Origin: Pectobacterium aroidearum
Lineage (GTDB): Bacteria; Pseudomonadota; Gammaproteobacteria; Enterobacterales; Enterobacteriaceae
Assembly: GCF_041228105.1 (NCBI RefSeq)
Contig: NZ_CP166097.1
Coordinates: forward strand, 2,790,001 to 2,854,000
Direction: 5' to 3'
Length of the DNA stretch: 64,000 nucleotides
Of the stretch, positions 1 through 8,924 are shown in pieces. How positions within the stretch are numbered: position 1 is the first letter of the stretch; each line of letters opens with the position of its first letter. Both the position numbers and the translations under genes were made by a program. The notes under the pieces were generated by a model that had not been told where the DNA came from, did no database searches, and saw only the letters and a list, made by a program, of their open reading frames with translations.

Positions 1-425
1 TGTTATTAAAACCGTGCGTGCTGTGTATTTATCAGCGTTGCGCGCTGTGGGGCGTGTTCGCCGCGGGTATTGTTGGTGCCATCGCACCATCAACGGCGTT
101 GCGTTACCCGGCCATCGCGTTATGGATATACAGTTCTTACGAAGGCGTTCGACTGGCATGGAAACACACGGATATTTTGTTAAATCCGTCGCCATTTACC
201 ACCTGTGATTTCTTTGTCAGCTTCCCATCCTGGTTACCTTTAGACAAATGGCTCCCGGCCATTTTCAATGCGACAGGGGATTGCTCAGTGCGTCAGTGGG
301 AATTCCTCTCTCTGGAAATGCCGCAATGGCTGCTTGGCATCTTTGTCGCCTATCTGGTGGTTGCCGTGCTGGTATTGATCGCTCAGCCTTTCCGTCCCAA
401 ACGCCGCGACCTCTTCAGCCGTTAA
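1..425 (+). CDS. dsbB: Disulfide bond formation protein B, 3' part (5' end outside window)
   Basis: Inner-membrane quinone reductase that re-oxidises periplasmic DsbA. The frame is open from the window edge and reads [18 protein letters not shown] at its start, which contains the CVLC redox pair that passes electrons to ubiquinone. The second periplasmic loop carries the other cysteine pair ([10 protein letters not shown] and [11 protein letters not shown]). Two further hydrophobic segments and a basic tail ([10 protein letters not shown]) match the end of the E. coli protein. About 35 N-terminal residues are missing because the window starts inside the gene. A strong hairpin follows 28 bases after the stop. 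Confidence 0.96.
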   Translation, partial: LLKPCVLCIYQRCALWGVFAAGIVGAIAPSTALRYPAIALWIYSSYEGVRLAWKHTDILLNPSPFTTCDFFVSFPSWLPLDKWLPAIFNATGDCSVRQWEFLSLEMPQWLLGIFVAYLVVAVLVLIAQPFRPKRRDLFSR

Positions 426-452
426 TCCATAATCTGTTAAGCATAAACCGAA

Positions 453-476
453 AAGCCCGACACTGTTGTCGGGCTT
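453..476 (+). terminator. Rho-independent terminator of dsbB
   Basis: Perfect 10-bp stem (AAGCCCGACA / TGTCGGGCTT) with a 4-base loop, 28 bases after the dsbB stop. The T-run is short (TTCTGGT), so termination may be moderate. Confidence 0.8.
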
Positions 477-516
477 CTGGTAACCGTTTCTACGCCTCAC
501 AGGCTTGCTACGACGC

Positions 517-714
517 TCACTGTTGTGGTCTGTAGATATCGCGATAATGGCCTAATCGCTCGTTGAAGAAAGGCCTTTTTTCCTGCGGGATTCTTCGTGA
601 TATTTCATCTGCGTCGATCTTTTTTTCCTGACTTTCCATGAAAGCAATCGTGGAGGCAGCAAAGTCGGTGTACTGCTCGCTGTACTCAAGAATGATTTTC
701 TCAAAGTTAATCAC
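517..714 (-). CDS. Small protein resembling the theta subunit of DNA polymerase III (HolE-like)
   Basis: 65-residue protein from a GTG start preceded by GGGGGAGAG at good spacing. The middle and C-terminal part (DADEISRRIPQEKRPFFNERL, then GHYR) lines up with the conserved end of E. coli HolE (REQP..LR.WF.ERL..HR) and of its phage P1 relative Hot (YFMERLRHYR). Theta stabilises the epsilon proofreading subunit. The N-terminal 20 residues differ from HolE and the protein is about 10 residues shorter. This is a similarity read by eye and may indicate only a distant relative. It is transcribed toward dsbB and ends about 40 bases from the dsbB terminator. Confidence 0.6.
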   Translation of the reverse strand: MINFEKIILEYSEQYTDFAASTIAFMESQEKKIDADEISRRIPQEKRPFFNERLGHYRDIYRPQQ

Positions 715-788
715 ATGCTCTCCCCCTCTGCTGGTTATGCTGCTCTAAAATTATACAACACGTCACGATTTATGCCGGAGGTGACAGC

Positions 789-863
789 ATGATTCGCACA
801 AGGAAAAAGAAAAATGTGAAGTGGCAGGCAAAACGCAGATGCGAGTTCACTGACGTCACCTAA
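789..863 (+). CDS. Possible 24-residue basic peptide
   Basis: Short frame MIRTRKKKNVKWQAKRRC... ending FTDVT, preceded by a near-perfect ribosome binding site (GGAGGTGACAGC before ATG). About 40 percent of residues are Lys or Arg. It lies in the divergent gap between the HolE-like gene and the lipoprotein gene. I recognise no family. The only evidence for translation is the Shine-Dalgarno sequence. Confidence 0.3.
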   Translation: MIRTRKKKNVKWQAKRRCEFTDVT

Positions 864-944
864 AAATACGAAGAGGAAATTCTCCATTCATTTCGATATA
901 ATCACTTAAAATTACTGTGGTTTTTCACAAGGAAGCAGTCTGTA

Positions 945-1355
945 ATGAAATATCTCTTTGCCATTATTCCACTGATGTTAACGTCGTGTACAACAACAAG
1001 CGAGCTCCAATCTGAATGCGAAAGCCGGTACGCGCGCCTCAGCGATATGGCGACCTGTCTGGATTACTCAATAAAAAAAGAACCCATTCTCTCTTCAACA
1101 CCTTGGCTGAAGCTCTATGTCTTAAACGCAAAAGTGTTGGGGAAAAAAGTGGACAAAGGGGAAATGGATGATCTGGATGCAAGAATTGAATTGCAAAATC
1201 AGTATATTGCTTTCAAACAAAAAGAAGCTGAAGCTGACGAAGCTCGTTATCAACAGTCACAAAGAAACCAGTTGGTTCAACAGGAGATTGACAGGAATCA
1301 GCAGTCGATAGACAGAGCAAAACTCATAAACGATAAAATCGCCGCACAACAGTAA
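945..1355 (+). CDS. Putative lipoprotein of unknown function
   Basis: 136 residues. The N-terminus MKYLFAIIPLMLTSC is a short hydrophobic signal ending in a lipobox (LTSC, Cys15), so the mature protein should be lipidated and membrane-anchored. Residues about 75-136 are very rich in Glu, Gln, Lys and Asn with few hydrophobics, predicting a long charged helix. Two extra cysteines (near residues 21 and 34) could form a disulfide. I do not recognise the family. The start is supported by AAGGAAG upstream. A stem-loop at 1388-1420 follows. Confidence 0.75.
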   Translation: MKYLFAIIPLMLTSCTTTSELQSECESRYARLSDMATCLDYSIKKEPILSSTPWLKLYVLNAKVLGKKVDKGEMDDLDARIELQNQYIAFKQKEAEADEARYQQSQRNQLVQQEIDRNQQSIDRAKLINDKIAAQQ

Positions 1356-1387
1356 GCCTACGACTCAATACAGCACAACAGCAGCAC

Positions 1388-1420
1388 GTCACCGTGGCGT
1401 CTACTTCACATCACGGTGAC
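1388..1420. terminator. Stem-loop between convergent genes
   Basis: 9-bp perfect stem GTCACCGTG / CACGGTGAC with a 15-base loop, between the lipoprotein gene (+) and ycgN (-). There is no long T-run on either side, so a terminator role is only inferred. Confidence 0.45.
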
Positions 1421-1440
1421 AATCTCTTTAATTTACGCCC

Positions 1441-1887
1441 TCACCGCGCCCATTCAGGTTTGTTCAGTATGTGATCCTGCCAGTCCACCACTTCAGTCTC
1501 ACGTACAGCGATATGGCGCACGGAGATACGCTCGCGGTGCATGGCTGTCTTGGTGCCGCAGACCAGCGGATGCCACTGCGGTAAATCTTCACGTTCATGA
1601 ATCAGACGATACGCACAGGTCGCCGGTAGCCAGTTAAACGTCAGCAGGTTTTCTCGCGTCAGCTTGATGCAATCGGGTTCGTACTCGAAGCGTTTCTCAT
1701 AGTTACGGCACTGACAGCTTTTAATATTCAGTTGATTACAGGCGACGTTGGTAAAGTAGATCTCCTCCGTATCCTCATCAATCAGTTTATGCAAACAGCA
1801 CTGACCGCAGCCATCGCACAGCGATTCCCATTCATCGTCAGACATCTCAGACAACGTTTTTTGCTGCCAAAAAGGGCGTTCAGTCAT
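1441..1887 (-). CDS. ycgN: YcgN family cysteine-cluster protein (UPF0260)
   Basis: 148 residues from MTERPFWQQ. The frame is open 15 codons further upstream, but this start matches E. coli YcgN and has GGAAG 5 bases before it. The protein has the conserved cysteine pattern CDGCGQCC near residue 24, then a Cys after TNVA, the CQC pair and PDCIKL, suggesting a metal or Fe-S site (the CxxCxxCC family). The C-terminus [13 protein letters not shown] is family-typical. The molecular function is not established. It lies downstream of ycgM on the same strand with a gap of about 115 bases. Confidence 0.95.
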   Translation of the reverse strand: MTERPFWQQKTLSEMSDDEWESLCDGCGQCCLHKLIDEDTEEIYFTNVACNQLNIKSCQCRNYEKRFEYEPDCIKLTRENLLTFNWLPATCAYRLIHEREDLPQWHPLVCGTKTAMHRERISVRHIAVRETEVVDWQDHILNKPEWAR

Positions 1888-2003
1888 GTTTCTTCCAGTT
1901 AACTTATGTTGCGTTGTGAATATTGTAAACAAAGATGCGTGATTCTGGCAGGCACGGCGGGGAGATTTTGCTGCCCGTCATTCAACACGGGCAGCCAGGG
2001 GCG

Positions 2004-2660
2004 TTAGATAATACGCGTGCTCAACGTCCGGTCATTCACCGTAATCGTCAGCATATCGCCAGACAGGATCGGACCGACCCCTTTTGGCGTACCCGTCAAA
2101 ATAATATCGCCCGCGCGCAGCGTAAAGAAACGGCTCATGTAGGCAATCAGCGGCAGAATCGGCGTAATCATATCACGCGTGTTGCCCTGCTGGCGCACTT
2201 CATCATTCACTTTTACACCCAATTCGGTTTGCTGCGGATCGCCAAACTCGGCCACCGGAATAAAACCGGAGATCGGGCAGGAACCGTCAAACGCTTTGGC
2301 TTTTTCCCACGGCTGGCCCGCTTTTTTGAATTCGGACTGCAAATCACGCAGCGTCAGATCCAGCGCCACACCATAACCCGCAATCGCCCGAGCGACGCGC
2401 TCTTCATTCGCCTGCTTTAACGGTGTACCTATCAGCACTGCCAGCTCGACTTCATGGTGAACCGAACCCAGATTTTTAGGAATGGCAACGGGCTGACGTA
2501 AATCACACAGTGCGGTTTCAGGCTTGATGAATAACACGGGTTCAGCCGGAGTCGCACTGCCCATTTCCTTGATATGTTCTGAGTAGTTGCTTCCGACGCA
2601 AACGACTTTATTTACCGGGAAATCAAGCAACGCGCCCTGCCAGTCTCTGTGTTGGTACAT
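2004..2660 (-). CDS. ycgM: Fumarylacetoacetate hydrolase family protein YcgM
   Basis: 218-residue cytosolic enzyme with the FAH fold over nearly its whole length. It carries the metal-binding acidic residues of the family (HHEVELAVLIG, then ALDLTLRDLQ) and the glycine-rich C-terminal GDIILTGTPKGVGP. Relatives hydrolyse or decarboxylate acylpyruvates and oxaloacetate; the physiological substrate here cannot be read from sequence. A strong ribosome binding site (AGGAG, 7-base spacing) fixes the start. It probably shares a transcript with ycgN. Confidence 0.93.
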   Translation of the reverse strand: MYQHRDWQGALLDFPVNKVVCVGSNYSEHIKEMGSATPAEPVLFIKPETALCDLRQPVAIPKNLGSVHHEVELAVLIGTPLKQANEERVARAIAGYGVALDLTLRDLQSEFKKAGQPWEKAKAFDGSCPISGFIPVAEFGDPQQTELGVKVNDEVRQQGNTRDMITPILPLIAYMSRFFTLRAGDIILTGTPKGVGPILSGDMLTITVNDRTLSTRII

Positions 2661-2733
2661 GGGTATTCTCCTGCCCTGTCTGTTGGATTACTCGCTGCCT
2701 TCGTGGTGCAGATCTGCCCAAAAAGAAAACAGC

Positions 2734-2992
2734 TATACCTGTCATACTTCAAGCTGCATGTGCTTTGGCTACGCTACTCGGCCCATTGGGGCCGCTGCAA
2801 GCAGCGTTCAAACCTACCTCTGGCAGATTTGTCAGTCACCCGAATCACTTACTTGTGTAAGCTCATCGGGATGAAATGAGAGACGTCCTGTCTCTCACCG
2901 AAGGCCAGCCGTTGGCTGGTCAAATTCGTTCCCGACGAATTTGTCCCTCTTTTGCCGTCTTCTTGCAACCCGAATTATTTAGGGTGTTATAA
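2734..2992. repeat. Palindromic intergenic repeat (MITE-like)
   Basis: About 260 bases of nested hairpins between ycgM and ycgL. The ends (left TGTCATACTTCAAGCTGCA, right TTGCAACCCGAATTATTTAG) are imperfect inverted repeats of each other. Inside are GAGAGAC/GTCTCTC (2877-2899), CCAGCC/GGCTGG, AAATTCG/CGAATTT (2923-2943) and a longer imperfect stem around 2840-2871. It encodes nothing. Fragments of the same ends occur at 5490 and 53361, so this is a dispersed element of the genome, similar to palindromic repeats known in Yersinia and other enterobacteria. Confidence 0.75.
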
Positions 2993-3253
2993 GAACACGA
3001 TGGTGCAAAACCATCGTTATATCATCGCAACAGGGGTTCACCCAACAGATTTCAGGAGAACAAGGCGTGCGTTCGTGTGGTCTGGAGAGACGTCATAACC
3101 CATCAAGAAGGGAAACAATTAAATTATGGCGGAGTAAAACCAGAAAAATGAATATTTATCGCGCGGAATATCATGTCAATGGCTAAGATATTCCACGCCA
3201 AATTATGTTTGCGGTTTTATCTGAAAGTACGCCTTGGTATTATTTTTTTACAC
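2993..3253. other. Non-coding remainder of the ycgM-ycgL gap
   Basis: No convincing gene. A perfect 7-bp hairpin CGATGGT/ACCATCG lies at about 2999-3017. A second inverted repeat, GCGGAATATC with GATATTCCACGC, lies at about 3160-3199 downstream of ycgL and may terminate it. The rest is AT-rich and featureless. Confidence 0.5.
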
Positions 3254-3511
3254 TTACACCGGCGTGTTTAATAAGTTCTCAACCGGAGGTGGAACTTGCA
3301 GATAAAAGCCCTGTTCCTGTAGCGCAAGTTTCACTTTTTCTATATCGGCATTCGCCAGTTTTTTACGCTCATCCAACGGTAAGACCATGGCTAACTGCGG
3401 CGTGCCAAAACTTTTCATTAATTCTTCCGGCACGCGCGAGAAATCGTCTTTTTTTTCAACATAAAGATAGGTCTGATCGCGTTTAGCGCTTCGATAGATC
3501 ACACAAAACAT
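3254..3511 (-). CDS. ycgL: YcgL domain protein
   Basis: 85 residues beginning [20 protein letters not shown], almost the same as E. coli YcgL, which has a small alpha/beta fold of unknown function (PF05166). An in-frame ATG ten codons upstream (3541) has an AGG before it and is an alternative start. I prefer the start at the conserved domain boundary. The gene is divergent from minC with about 110 bases between them, the same arrangement as in E. coli. Confidence 0.9.
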   Translation of the reverse strand: MFCVIYRSAKRDQTYLYVEKKDDFSRVPEELMKSFGTPQLAMVLPLDERKKLANADIEKVKLALQEQGFYLQVPPPVENLLNTPV

Positions 3512-3647
3512 TTTTTTTACTCTATTTGATGGGAATGCCATCTTGCCTGTATATAATTGTGACTATAACATGCTTACAGCGCTCTGGAATATCATGCCTT
3601 AAATGTTACTCTAGGGATTAAAAGATGCTGAAACTGAGTCAGGATAG

Positions 3648-4334
3648 ATGTCACAAACGCCAATAGAGTTAAAAGGCAGCAGCTTTACCTTATCGGTTGT
3701 TCATTTGCATGATTCCCAACCCGAGGTAATTTACCAGGCACTACAGGAAAAAATAGAGCAAGCGCCTGCTTTCCTGAAAAATGCCCCCGTTGTCATTAAC
3801 GTTGCCGCATTAACTGCGGAGACTGACTGGATAAAATTACAGCAGGCCATTTCATCAACCGGTCTGCATGTCGTTGGCGTCAGTGGATGCACCGACGATG
3901 CATTAAAGAAAACCATTGCGCAGGCGGGACTTCCCCTTCTGAGCGAAGGTAAAGCACAACGCCGGGTAGTCGAACCCGTCGCCGCCGTTCCTGCCGCGGT
4001 GAAAACGAAAGTCATCAATACCCCCGTTCGCTCCGGCCAACAGATTTACGCCCGGAACTGTGACTTGATTGTCACAAGTAGCGTCAGCGCGGGGGCTGAA
4101 GTGATTGCAGACGGCAATATTCATATTTACGGCATGATGCGCGGTCGAGCCCTCGCAGGCGTTTCTGGCGATGTTCAGAGCCAGATATTCTGTACGCATC
4201 TGGCCGCAGAACTGGTCTCTATCGCTGGCCGTTACTGGCTGAGCGACCAGATTCCTGAACCGTATTTTGGGCAGCCAGCGCGGATCAACCTGAACCAGCT
4301 GGACAATGTTTTAACGATAAAACCTCTAGACTAG
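3648..4334 (+). CDS. minC: Septum site-determining protein MinC
   Basis: Cell-division inhibitor that blocks FtsZ assembly at the poles. 228 residues with two domains: the N-terminal FtsZ-inhibiting domain (about 1-105) and the C-terminal beta-helix (about 125-228), containing the RSGQQIYA and [10 protein letters not shown] motifs that bind MinD and the FtsZ tail. The C-terminal [12 protein letters not shown] is close to E. coli. The domains are joined by a Pro/Ala/Val-rich linker ([12 protein letters not shown]). AGGA precedes the start. It is the first gene of minCDE. Confidence 0.97.
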   Translation: MSQTPIELKGSSFTLSVVHLHDSQPEVIYQALQEKIEQAPAFLKNAPVVINVAALTAETDWIKLQQAISSTGLHVVGVSGCTDDALKKTIAQAGLPLLSEGKAQRRVVEPVAAVPAAVKTKVINTPVRSGQQIYARNCDLIVTSSVSAGAEVIADGNIHIYGMMRGRALAGVSGDVQSQIFCTHLAAELVSIAGRYWLSDQIPEPYFGQPARINLNQLDNVLTIKPLD

Positions 4335-4354
4335 AATCTCCCAAGGAAACATTT

Positions 4355-5167
4355 ATGGCACGCATCATTGTTGTTACATCGGGTAAAGGGGGCGTTGGCA
4401 AGACCACATCAAGCGCGGCCATTGCTACCGGTTTAGCCCAGAAAGGAAAAAAGACGGTTGTCATCGATTTTGACATTGGTCTGCGTAACCTCGACCTGAT
4501 CATGGGATGTGAGCGTCGCGTGGTGTATGACTTCGTGAACGTTATTCAGGGTGATGCCACGCTGAATCAGGCGTTAATCAAAGATAAGAGAACGGACAAC
4601 CTCTACATTCTGCCTGCCTCACAAACGCGTGATAAAGATGCGTTAACGCATGAAGGCGTGGAGAAAGTGCTCAACGATCTGGGCGACATGGAGTTCGATT
4701 TTATCGTGTGTGATTCCCCTGCCGGGATTGAAACGGGTGCGTTGATGGCGCTCTATTTCGCCGACGAAGCGATTATCACCACCAACCCAGAAGTCTCTTC
4801 CGTTCGCGACTCCGACCGTATTTTGGGCATTCTGTCCTCGAAATCACGCCGTGCTGAACGTTCTGAAGATCCGATCAAAGAGCACCTGCTGTTGACACGC
4901 TATAACCCAGGCCGGGTGAGCCGTGGCGACATGCTGAGTATGGAAGACGTGCTTGAGATTCTGCGGATTCCGCTGGTTGGCGTGATCCCTGAAGACCAGT
5001 CCGTACTCCGCGCCTCTAACCAGGGCGAACCTGTCATTCTGGATGCTGAAGCTGATGCTGGCAAAGCTTACGCGGACACCGTTGAACGTCTGCTTGGCGA
5101 AGAGCGTCCTTTCCGTTTTATTGAAGAAGAGAAGAAGGGTTTCCTTAAACGACTTTTTGGGGGATAA
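4355..5167 (+). CDS. minD: Septum site-determining ATPase MinD
   Basis: 270-residue ParA/MinD ATPase that recruits MinC to the membrane and oscillates from pole to pole. It has a deviant Walker A motif (GKGGVGKTT, residues about 9-17) with the signature lysine, a switch I region (DFDIGLRNLDL) and Walker B-like FIVCDSPAG. The C-terminal amphipathic helix (EEKKGFLKRLFGG) is the membrane-targeting sequence. It starts 20 bases after minC with AAGGAA, and minE follows after 3 bases. Confidence 0.98.
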   Translation: MARIIVVTSGKGGVGKTTSSAAIATGLAQKGKKTVVIDFDIGLRNLDLIMGCERRVVYDFVNVIQGDATLNQALIKDKRTDNLYILPASQTRDKDALTHEGVEKVLNDLGDMEFDFIVCDSPAGIETGALMALYFADEAIITTNPEVSSVRDSDRILGILSSKSRRAERSEDPIKEHLLLTRYNPGRVSRGDMLSMEDVLEILRIPLVGVIPEDQSVLRASNQGEPVILDAEADAGKAYADTVERLLGEERPFRFIEEEKKGFLKRLFGG

Positions 5168-5170
5168 ATT

Positions 5171-5440
5171 ATGGCTTTACTGGACTTCTTTCTGTCCCGC
5201 AAAAAAACGACAGCCAATATCGCCAAGGAACGGCTGCAAATTATTGTCGCGGAGCGACGCCGGGGAGATAGTGAACCCCATTATCTGCCGCAATTAAAGC
5301 GGGATATTCTTGAGGTTATCTGTAAATATGTACAGATTGATCCTGAGATGGTGACAGTTCAACTTGAGCAAAAAGGAGATGATATTTCCGTGCTTGAGTT
5401 GAATGTGACATTACCGGAAGCGGAAGAAACGCCTAAATGA
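5171..5440 (+). CDS. minE: Cell division topological specificity factor MinE
   Basis: 89 residues. It stimulates MinD ATPase and so sets the oscillation that confines MinC to the poles. The N-terminal membrane-binding and anti-MinCD helix ([12 protein letters not shown], then [16 protein letters not shown]) is followed by the topological-specificity domain ([18 protein letters not shown] ... [11 protein letters not shown]). It starts 3 bases after minD, and its GGGGGA ribosome binding site lies within the minD end, indicating translational coupling. A perfect hairpin follows. Confidence 0.98.
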   Translation: MALLDFFLSRKKTTANIAKERLQIIVAERRRGDSEPHYLPQLKRDILEVICKYVQIDPEMVTVQLEQKGDDISVLELNVTLPEAEETPK

Positions 5441-5454
5441 TTTTTCTGCTGTGA

Positions 5455-5480
5455 TATCCCCTGCTTTTACGCAGGGGATA
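5455..5480 (+). terminator. Hairpin at the end of minCDE
   Basis: 10-bp perfect stem TATCCCCTGC / GCAGGGGATA with loop TTTTAC, 14 bases after minE. No T-run follows, so it could be an mRNA 3'-end stabiliser as well as a terminator. Confidence 0.6.
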
Positions 5481-5489
5481 GCTATTCCC

Positions 5490-5520
5490 GTCATACTTCA
5501 AATTACGTGCACTTCATTCC
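5490..5520. repeat. End fragment of the dispersed palindromic repeat
   Basis: CGTCATACTTCAAATTACGT resembles the left end of the element at 2734 (TGTCATACTTCAAGCTGCAT). Only about 30 bases remain. Confidence 0.5.
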
Positions 5521-5660
5521 ATAATAGACTGTATATTTAGCCAGTCTTTTATTTCTTATTTTGTTTTTTCGTCGTCTTTTTGTCACCCTATTTGCTGCTT
5601 TTTTCATGATGGCATCATCACAGCAAATAAGGCGTATTGATAAGGCGTGTTTACCGGTGA

Positions 5661-6785
5661 TTAATAGCCTTGCACAATGTCACGTAGTTCATCGCCATAT
5701 AACTGACCGCGCCAGCCAGATAACATTTCCGGCGTTCCCGCATCTTGCCCATTTAATTTCCAGTGCCAGTTCAGCAGACGGTTAATTTGACGACGTGATG
5801 CCAATAACTCGGCGGATAATCCACTCTGTTCGCTTACGCGCTGTACCAGCGCTTTGATATCTTTAAACGCTTTTTTATAGCCGGGATAGTCGATCAAATT
5901 AATGACCGGTGGCGGGCAATCCGCGTCACTAATACCGTCCGTTTGTGCAACACAATCCAGCAGCGTTTTCCCGTGGTAGCGAATTTCCGGGCCGCTCAGC
6001 CCCAGTGAGCTCAGTTCACCCAGCGAAGTTGGCAAACAACGCGCCACCTGCAGCAGGTTCTCTTCACGTACGACAAAATTCACCGCACTGTCTCGCTCAC
6101 GCGCTTTACGCAAGCGCCACTCAGCCAGACGCTGTAGGCAAGCCAGATGCCGGCCACGCAACTGCCAGGCATTGCCAAATTCGCGATAGGCGAGCGCCGG
6201 TGCCAAAATATCCTGTTTACGCTGACAAAGCAGGAGACATTCGTCCAACGCAGCGTTCATCCACCCTGCGGCTTCCGTATCCGCCACTAACTGCGCGGCC
6301 ATTGGCAACAGGTAGAACACATCGGCGGCCGCGTAATCGCACTGTTTTTCGCTCAACGGGCGAGCAAGCCAGTCCGTTCTCGACTCGCTTTTATCCAGCG
6401 TCACGCCCATATAGTCCGCCACCAGCGCAGCGAAGCCATAGGAAAGCGGCTTACCTAAAAATGCGGCCAGAATCTGTGTGTCAATGAACGGCACCGGCAG
6501 TGTTCCAAACGCATTGAGAAACACTTCCAGATCTTCGCTGCCCGCATGCAGGAATTTGGTGACCTGCTCATCACGCAGTAACGCCTGAAAAGGAGCCCAG
6601 TCGGTAATCGTTAGCGGGTCAATAAGTGAAAGCTGTTCGCCGTCATACAATTGAATCAACCCTAATTGCGGGTAATACGTGCGGGTTCTGACGAACTCCG
6701 TGTCCAATGCCACCTGCGGAAAACGTCGCGCCTGGGCGCAAACCTGTTGTAACCCGATGTCGGAAGTGATCAACTGATAATTCAA
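5661..6785 (-). CDS. rnd: Ribonuclease D
   Basis: 374-residue 3'-5' exoribonuclease that trims tRNA and other stable RNA precursors. The N-terminal DEDD exonuclease domain shows the catalytic acidic motifs: LDTEF (Exo I), FLHAGSEDLEV (Exo II) and YAAADVFYLLP (Exo III, Y-type). An HRDC domain (about 210-290, CLQRLAEWRLRKARERD) and a second helical domain follow. The start is TTG (TTG AAT TAT, Met-Asn-Tyr); E. coli rnd is known to use the same inefficient UUG codon. It converges on minE and its 5' end faces fadD. Confidence 0.97.
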   Translation of the reverse strand: MNYQLITSDIGLQQVCAQARRFPQVALDTEFVRTRTYYPQLGLIQLYDGEQLSLIDPLTITDWAPFQALLRDEQVTKFLHAGSEDLEVFLNAFGTLPVPFIDTQILAAFLGKPLSYGFAALVADYMGVTLDKSESRTDWLARPLSEKQCDYAAADVFYLLPMAAQLVADTEAAGWMNAALDECLLLCQRKQDILAPALAYREFGNAWQLRGRHLACLQRLAEWRLRKARERDSAVNFVVREENLLQVARCLPTSLGELSSLGLSGPEIRYHGKTLLDCVAQTDGISDADCPPPVINLIDYPGYKKAFKDIKALVQRVSEQSGLSAELLASRRQINRLLNWHWKLNGQDAGTPEMLSGWRGQLYGDELRDIVQGY

Positions 6786-6921
6786 AACGTCATTCTCTTG
6801 GTTGTTTTTACTTTACGGTTCTGGGTCAAATCCGTATCGCCGTAAAAAATTACGGCGGACATTTTTAACGTCGCAATCGACGGCCCATGGGGTGACGGGT
6901 GTAAGTTCGCCACAAAAAAGA

Positions 6922-6940
6922 ACGCCGGATAAACCGGCGT
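6922..6940 (-). terminator. Terminator of fadD
   Basis: Stem ACGCCGG / CCGGCGT with loop ATAAA. Read on the minus strand it is followed by TTCTTTTTTG, a classic intrinsic terminator about 55 bases after the fadD stop. Confidence 0.85.
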
Positions 6941-6995
6941 GAAAACATCATATCGCGTCCTGCCTCTCTCTGGCAGTCGTTTTCATGGAAAATCG

Positions 6996-8681
6996 TCAGG
7001 CGGCAGCGTCTTTCTTCACCTTCTTATCGTCGCGCAATTCGCGGCGTAGGATTTTCCCCACGTTAGATTTCGGCAAATCATCGCAAAATTCGATCTCTTT
7101 CGGCACTTTATAACCGGTAAGATTTCGGCGACAGTGGGTAATGAGTTCCTCTTTCGTTAACGAGTTATCACGCCTGACCACAAAGGCTTTGACTGCTTCA
7201 CCGGATACCTCATTCGCCACCCCAATCACCGCTGACTCGGACACTTTGGGATGACGGCTGATAACATCTTCAATTTCCGTCGGATAGACGTTAAAGCCGG
7301 AAACCAGAATCATATCTTTCTTGCGGTCGATGACACGCAGGAACCCTTCATCATCAGAGGTGACAATGTCACCCGTTGCCAGCCAGCCGTCTTTTAACAC
7401 TTCATCCGTCGCGGCAGGCTGTTGCCAATACCCTAACATCACCTGTGGCCCGCGCACCCACAGCTCGCCAGACTCACCCGGCCCAGCGTCGTTGCCGTCA
7501 TCGTCAATGATTTTGACGTCCGTTGATGACACCGGTAGCCCGATACTGCCGCTGTAATGTTTGAGATCGTAAGGGTTTACGGCCACCAGAGGTGAACTTT
7601 CCGTTAACCCATATCCTTCAAGCAGATGTTTACCCGTTAGTTTTTCCCAACGTTCTGCCACCGCTTGCTGCACCGATGCCCCACCGCCGACCGCTAAACG
7701 CAGCGTTGAGAAATCCAGCTCGTGGAATTCTTTGTTGTTAAGCAGCGCGTTAAATAACGTATTGACGCCAGTGATAGCCGTAAACGGGTATTGTTTCAGT
7801 TCCTTCACAACCGCCGGGATATCGCGGGGGTTAGTGATCAACAGATTCTTCCCGCCCAATTCAAGGAACAAAAGGCCGTTCACCGTGAGCGCGAAAATGT
7901 GATAGAGCGGCAACGCCGTGATCACCAGCTCATTCCCTTCCTGCAGAATAGCGCCGTATGCCCCTTTACACTGTTCAAGATTCGCCAGCATATTGCGGTG
8001 CGTCAGCATCGCGCCTTTAGCGACGCCCGTGGTGCCACCGGTATATTGCAGAAATGCCAGATCGGTATTGATAATATCGGGGCGAATATACTGCTGACGC
8101 CGTCCTTCCTGCAAAACACGACGGAACGATATCGCATCCGGCAGATGGTACTTAGGCACCAGCCGCTTAATGTATTTCACCACGAAATTGACCAGCGTCC
8201 CTTTCGCCGTGGAGAGCTGATCTCCCATACGGGTGAGGATGACGTGTTTCACCGCCGTGTTATGAACGACTTTTTCCAGCGTATGCGCGAAGTTAGACAC
8301 GATGACTATCGTGCTGGCCCCGCTGTCTTTTAGCTGATGTTCCAGCTCACGCGGCGTATACAGTGGGTTAACGTTAACCACCACCAGACCCGCGCGCAAC
8401 ACGCCAAACAGCGCAACGGGATATTGCAGCAGGTTGGGCATCATCAACGCGACACGATCGCCCTTTTGCAATTTAAGCTGGTTTTGTAGATAGGCCGCAA
8501 ACGCCCGACTCCGCTCTTCCAGCTTACGAAACGTCATCACTTCACCCATGTTGACGAAGGCAGGTCGGTCGGCATAACGCTTCACGCTAGTTTCGAACAT
8601 TTCAATCAACGACGAATAGCGATCCGGATCGATTTCCGCCGGCACGTCCGCCGGATAGCGTGATAACCAAATTTTTTCCAA
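6996..8681 (-). CDS. fadD: Long-chain fatty acid-CoA ligase FadD
   Basis: Activates incoming fatty acids to acyl-CoA at the inner membrane using ATP. It has the AMP-binding P-loop [13 protein letters not shown] (about residue 213), [11 protein letters not shown], the TGD motif (WLATGD) and the fatty-acid signature [20 protein letters not shown]. The C-terminal lysine motif [12 protein letters not shown] is intact. I place the start at the TTG of [14 protein letters not shown]: this gives 561 residues, the E. coli length, uses the same TTG start as E. coli, and has GGGAG 7 bases before it. An in-frame ATG 11 codons upstream (8714) with GAGGG before it is an alternative. Confidence 0.95.
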   Translation of the reverse strand: MEKIWLSRYPADVPAEIDPDRYSSLIEMFETSVKRYADRPAFVNMGEVMTFRKLEERSRAFAAYLQNQLKLQKGDRVALMMPNLLQYPVALFGVLRAGLVVVNVNPLYTPRELEHQLKDSGASTIVIVSNFAHTLEKVVHNTAVKHVILTRMGDQLSTAKGTLVNFVVKYIKRLVPKYHLPDAISFRRVLQEGRRQQYIRPDIINTDLAFLQYTGGTTGVAKGAMLTHRNMLANLEQCKGAYGAILQEGNELVITALPLYHIFALTVNGLLFLELGGKNLLITNPRDIPAVVKELKQYPFTAITGVNTLFNALLNNKEFHELDFSTLRLAVGGGASVQQAVAERWEKLTGKHLLEGYGLTESSPLVAVNPYDLKHYSGSIGLPVSSTDVKIIDDDGNDAGPGESGELWVRGPQVMLGYWQQPAATDEVLKDGWLATGDIVTSDDEGFLRVIDRKKDMILVSGFNVYPTEIEDVISRHPKVSESAVIGVANEVSGEAVKAFVVRRDNSLTKEELITHCRRNLTGYKVPKEIEFCDDLPKSNVGKILRRELRDDKKVKKDAAA

Positions 8682-8924
8682 GACGTCACTCCCGAGATAT
8701 TTTTTTAGTGGCATCGTCGTCGCCCTCAGAGGCTTATTGTTATTAACATTATTTTAACTCAGCCTACCAGTTAGCTAACAAACAATGTTAAGGTTGCGAG
8801 AGCGATCACTAATTTATTCTTTATTCAAAAAAAATCAGGCAACCTGCGTCGCCTGATCTCTTCACTCCGAACGAAATAATTTTAGAATCTACCCCATAGG
8901 GCGTTATTGGCGCAGTCAGTTTGG

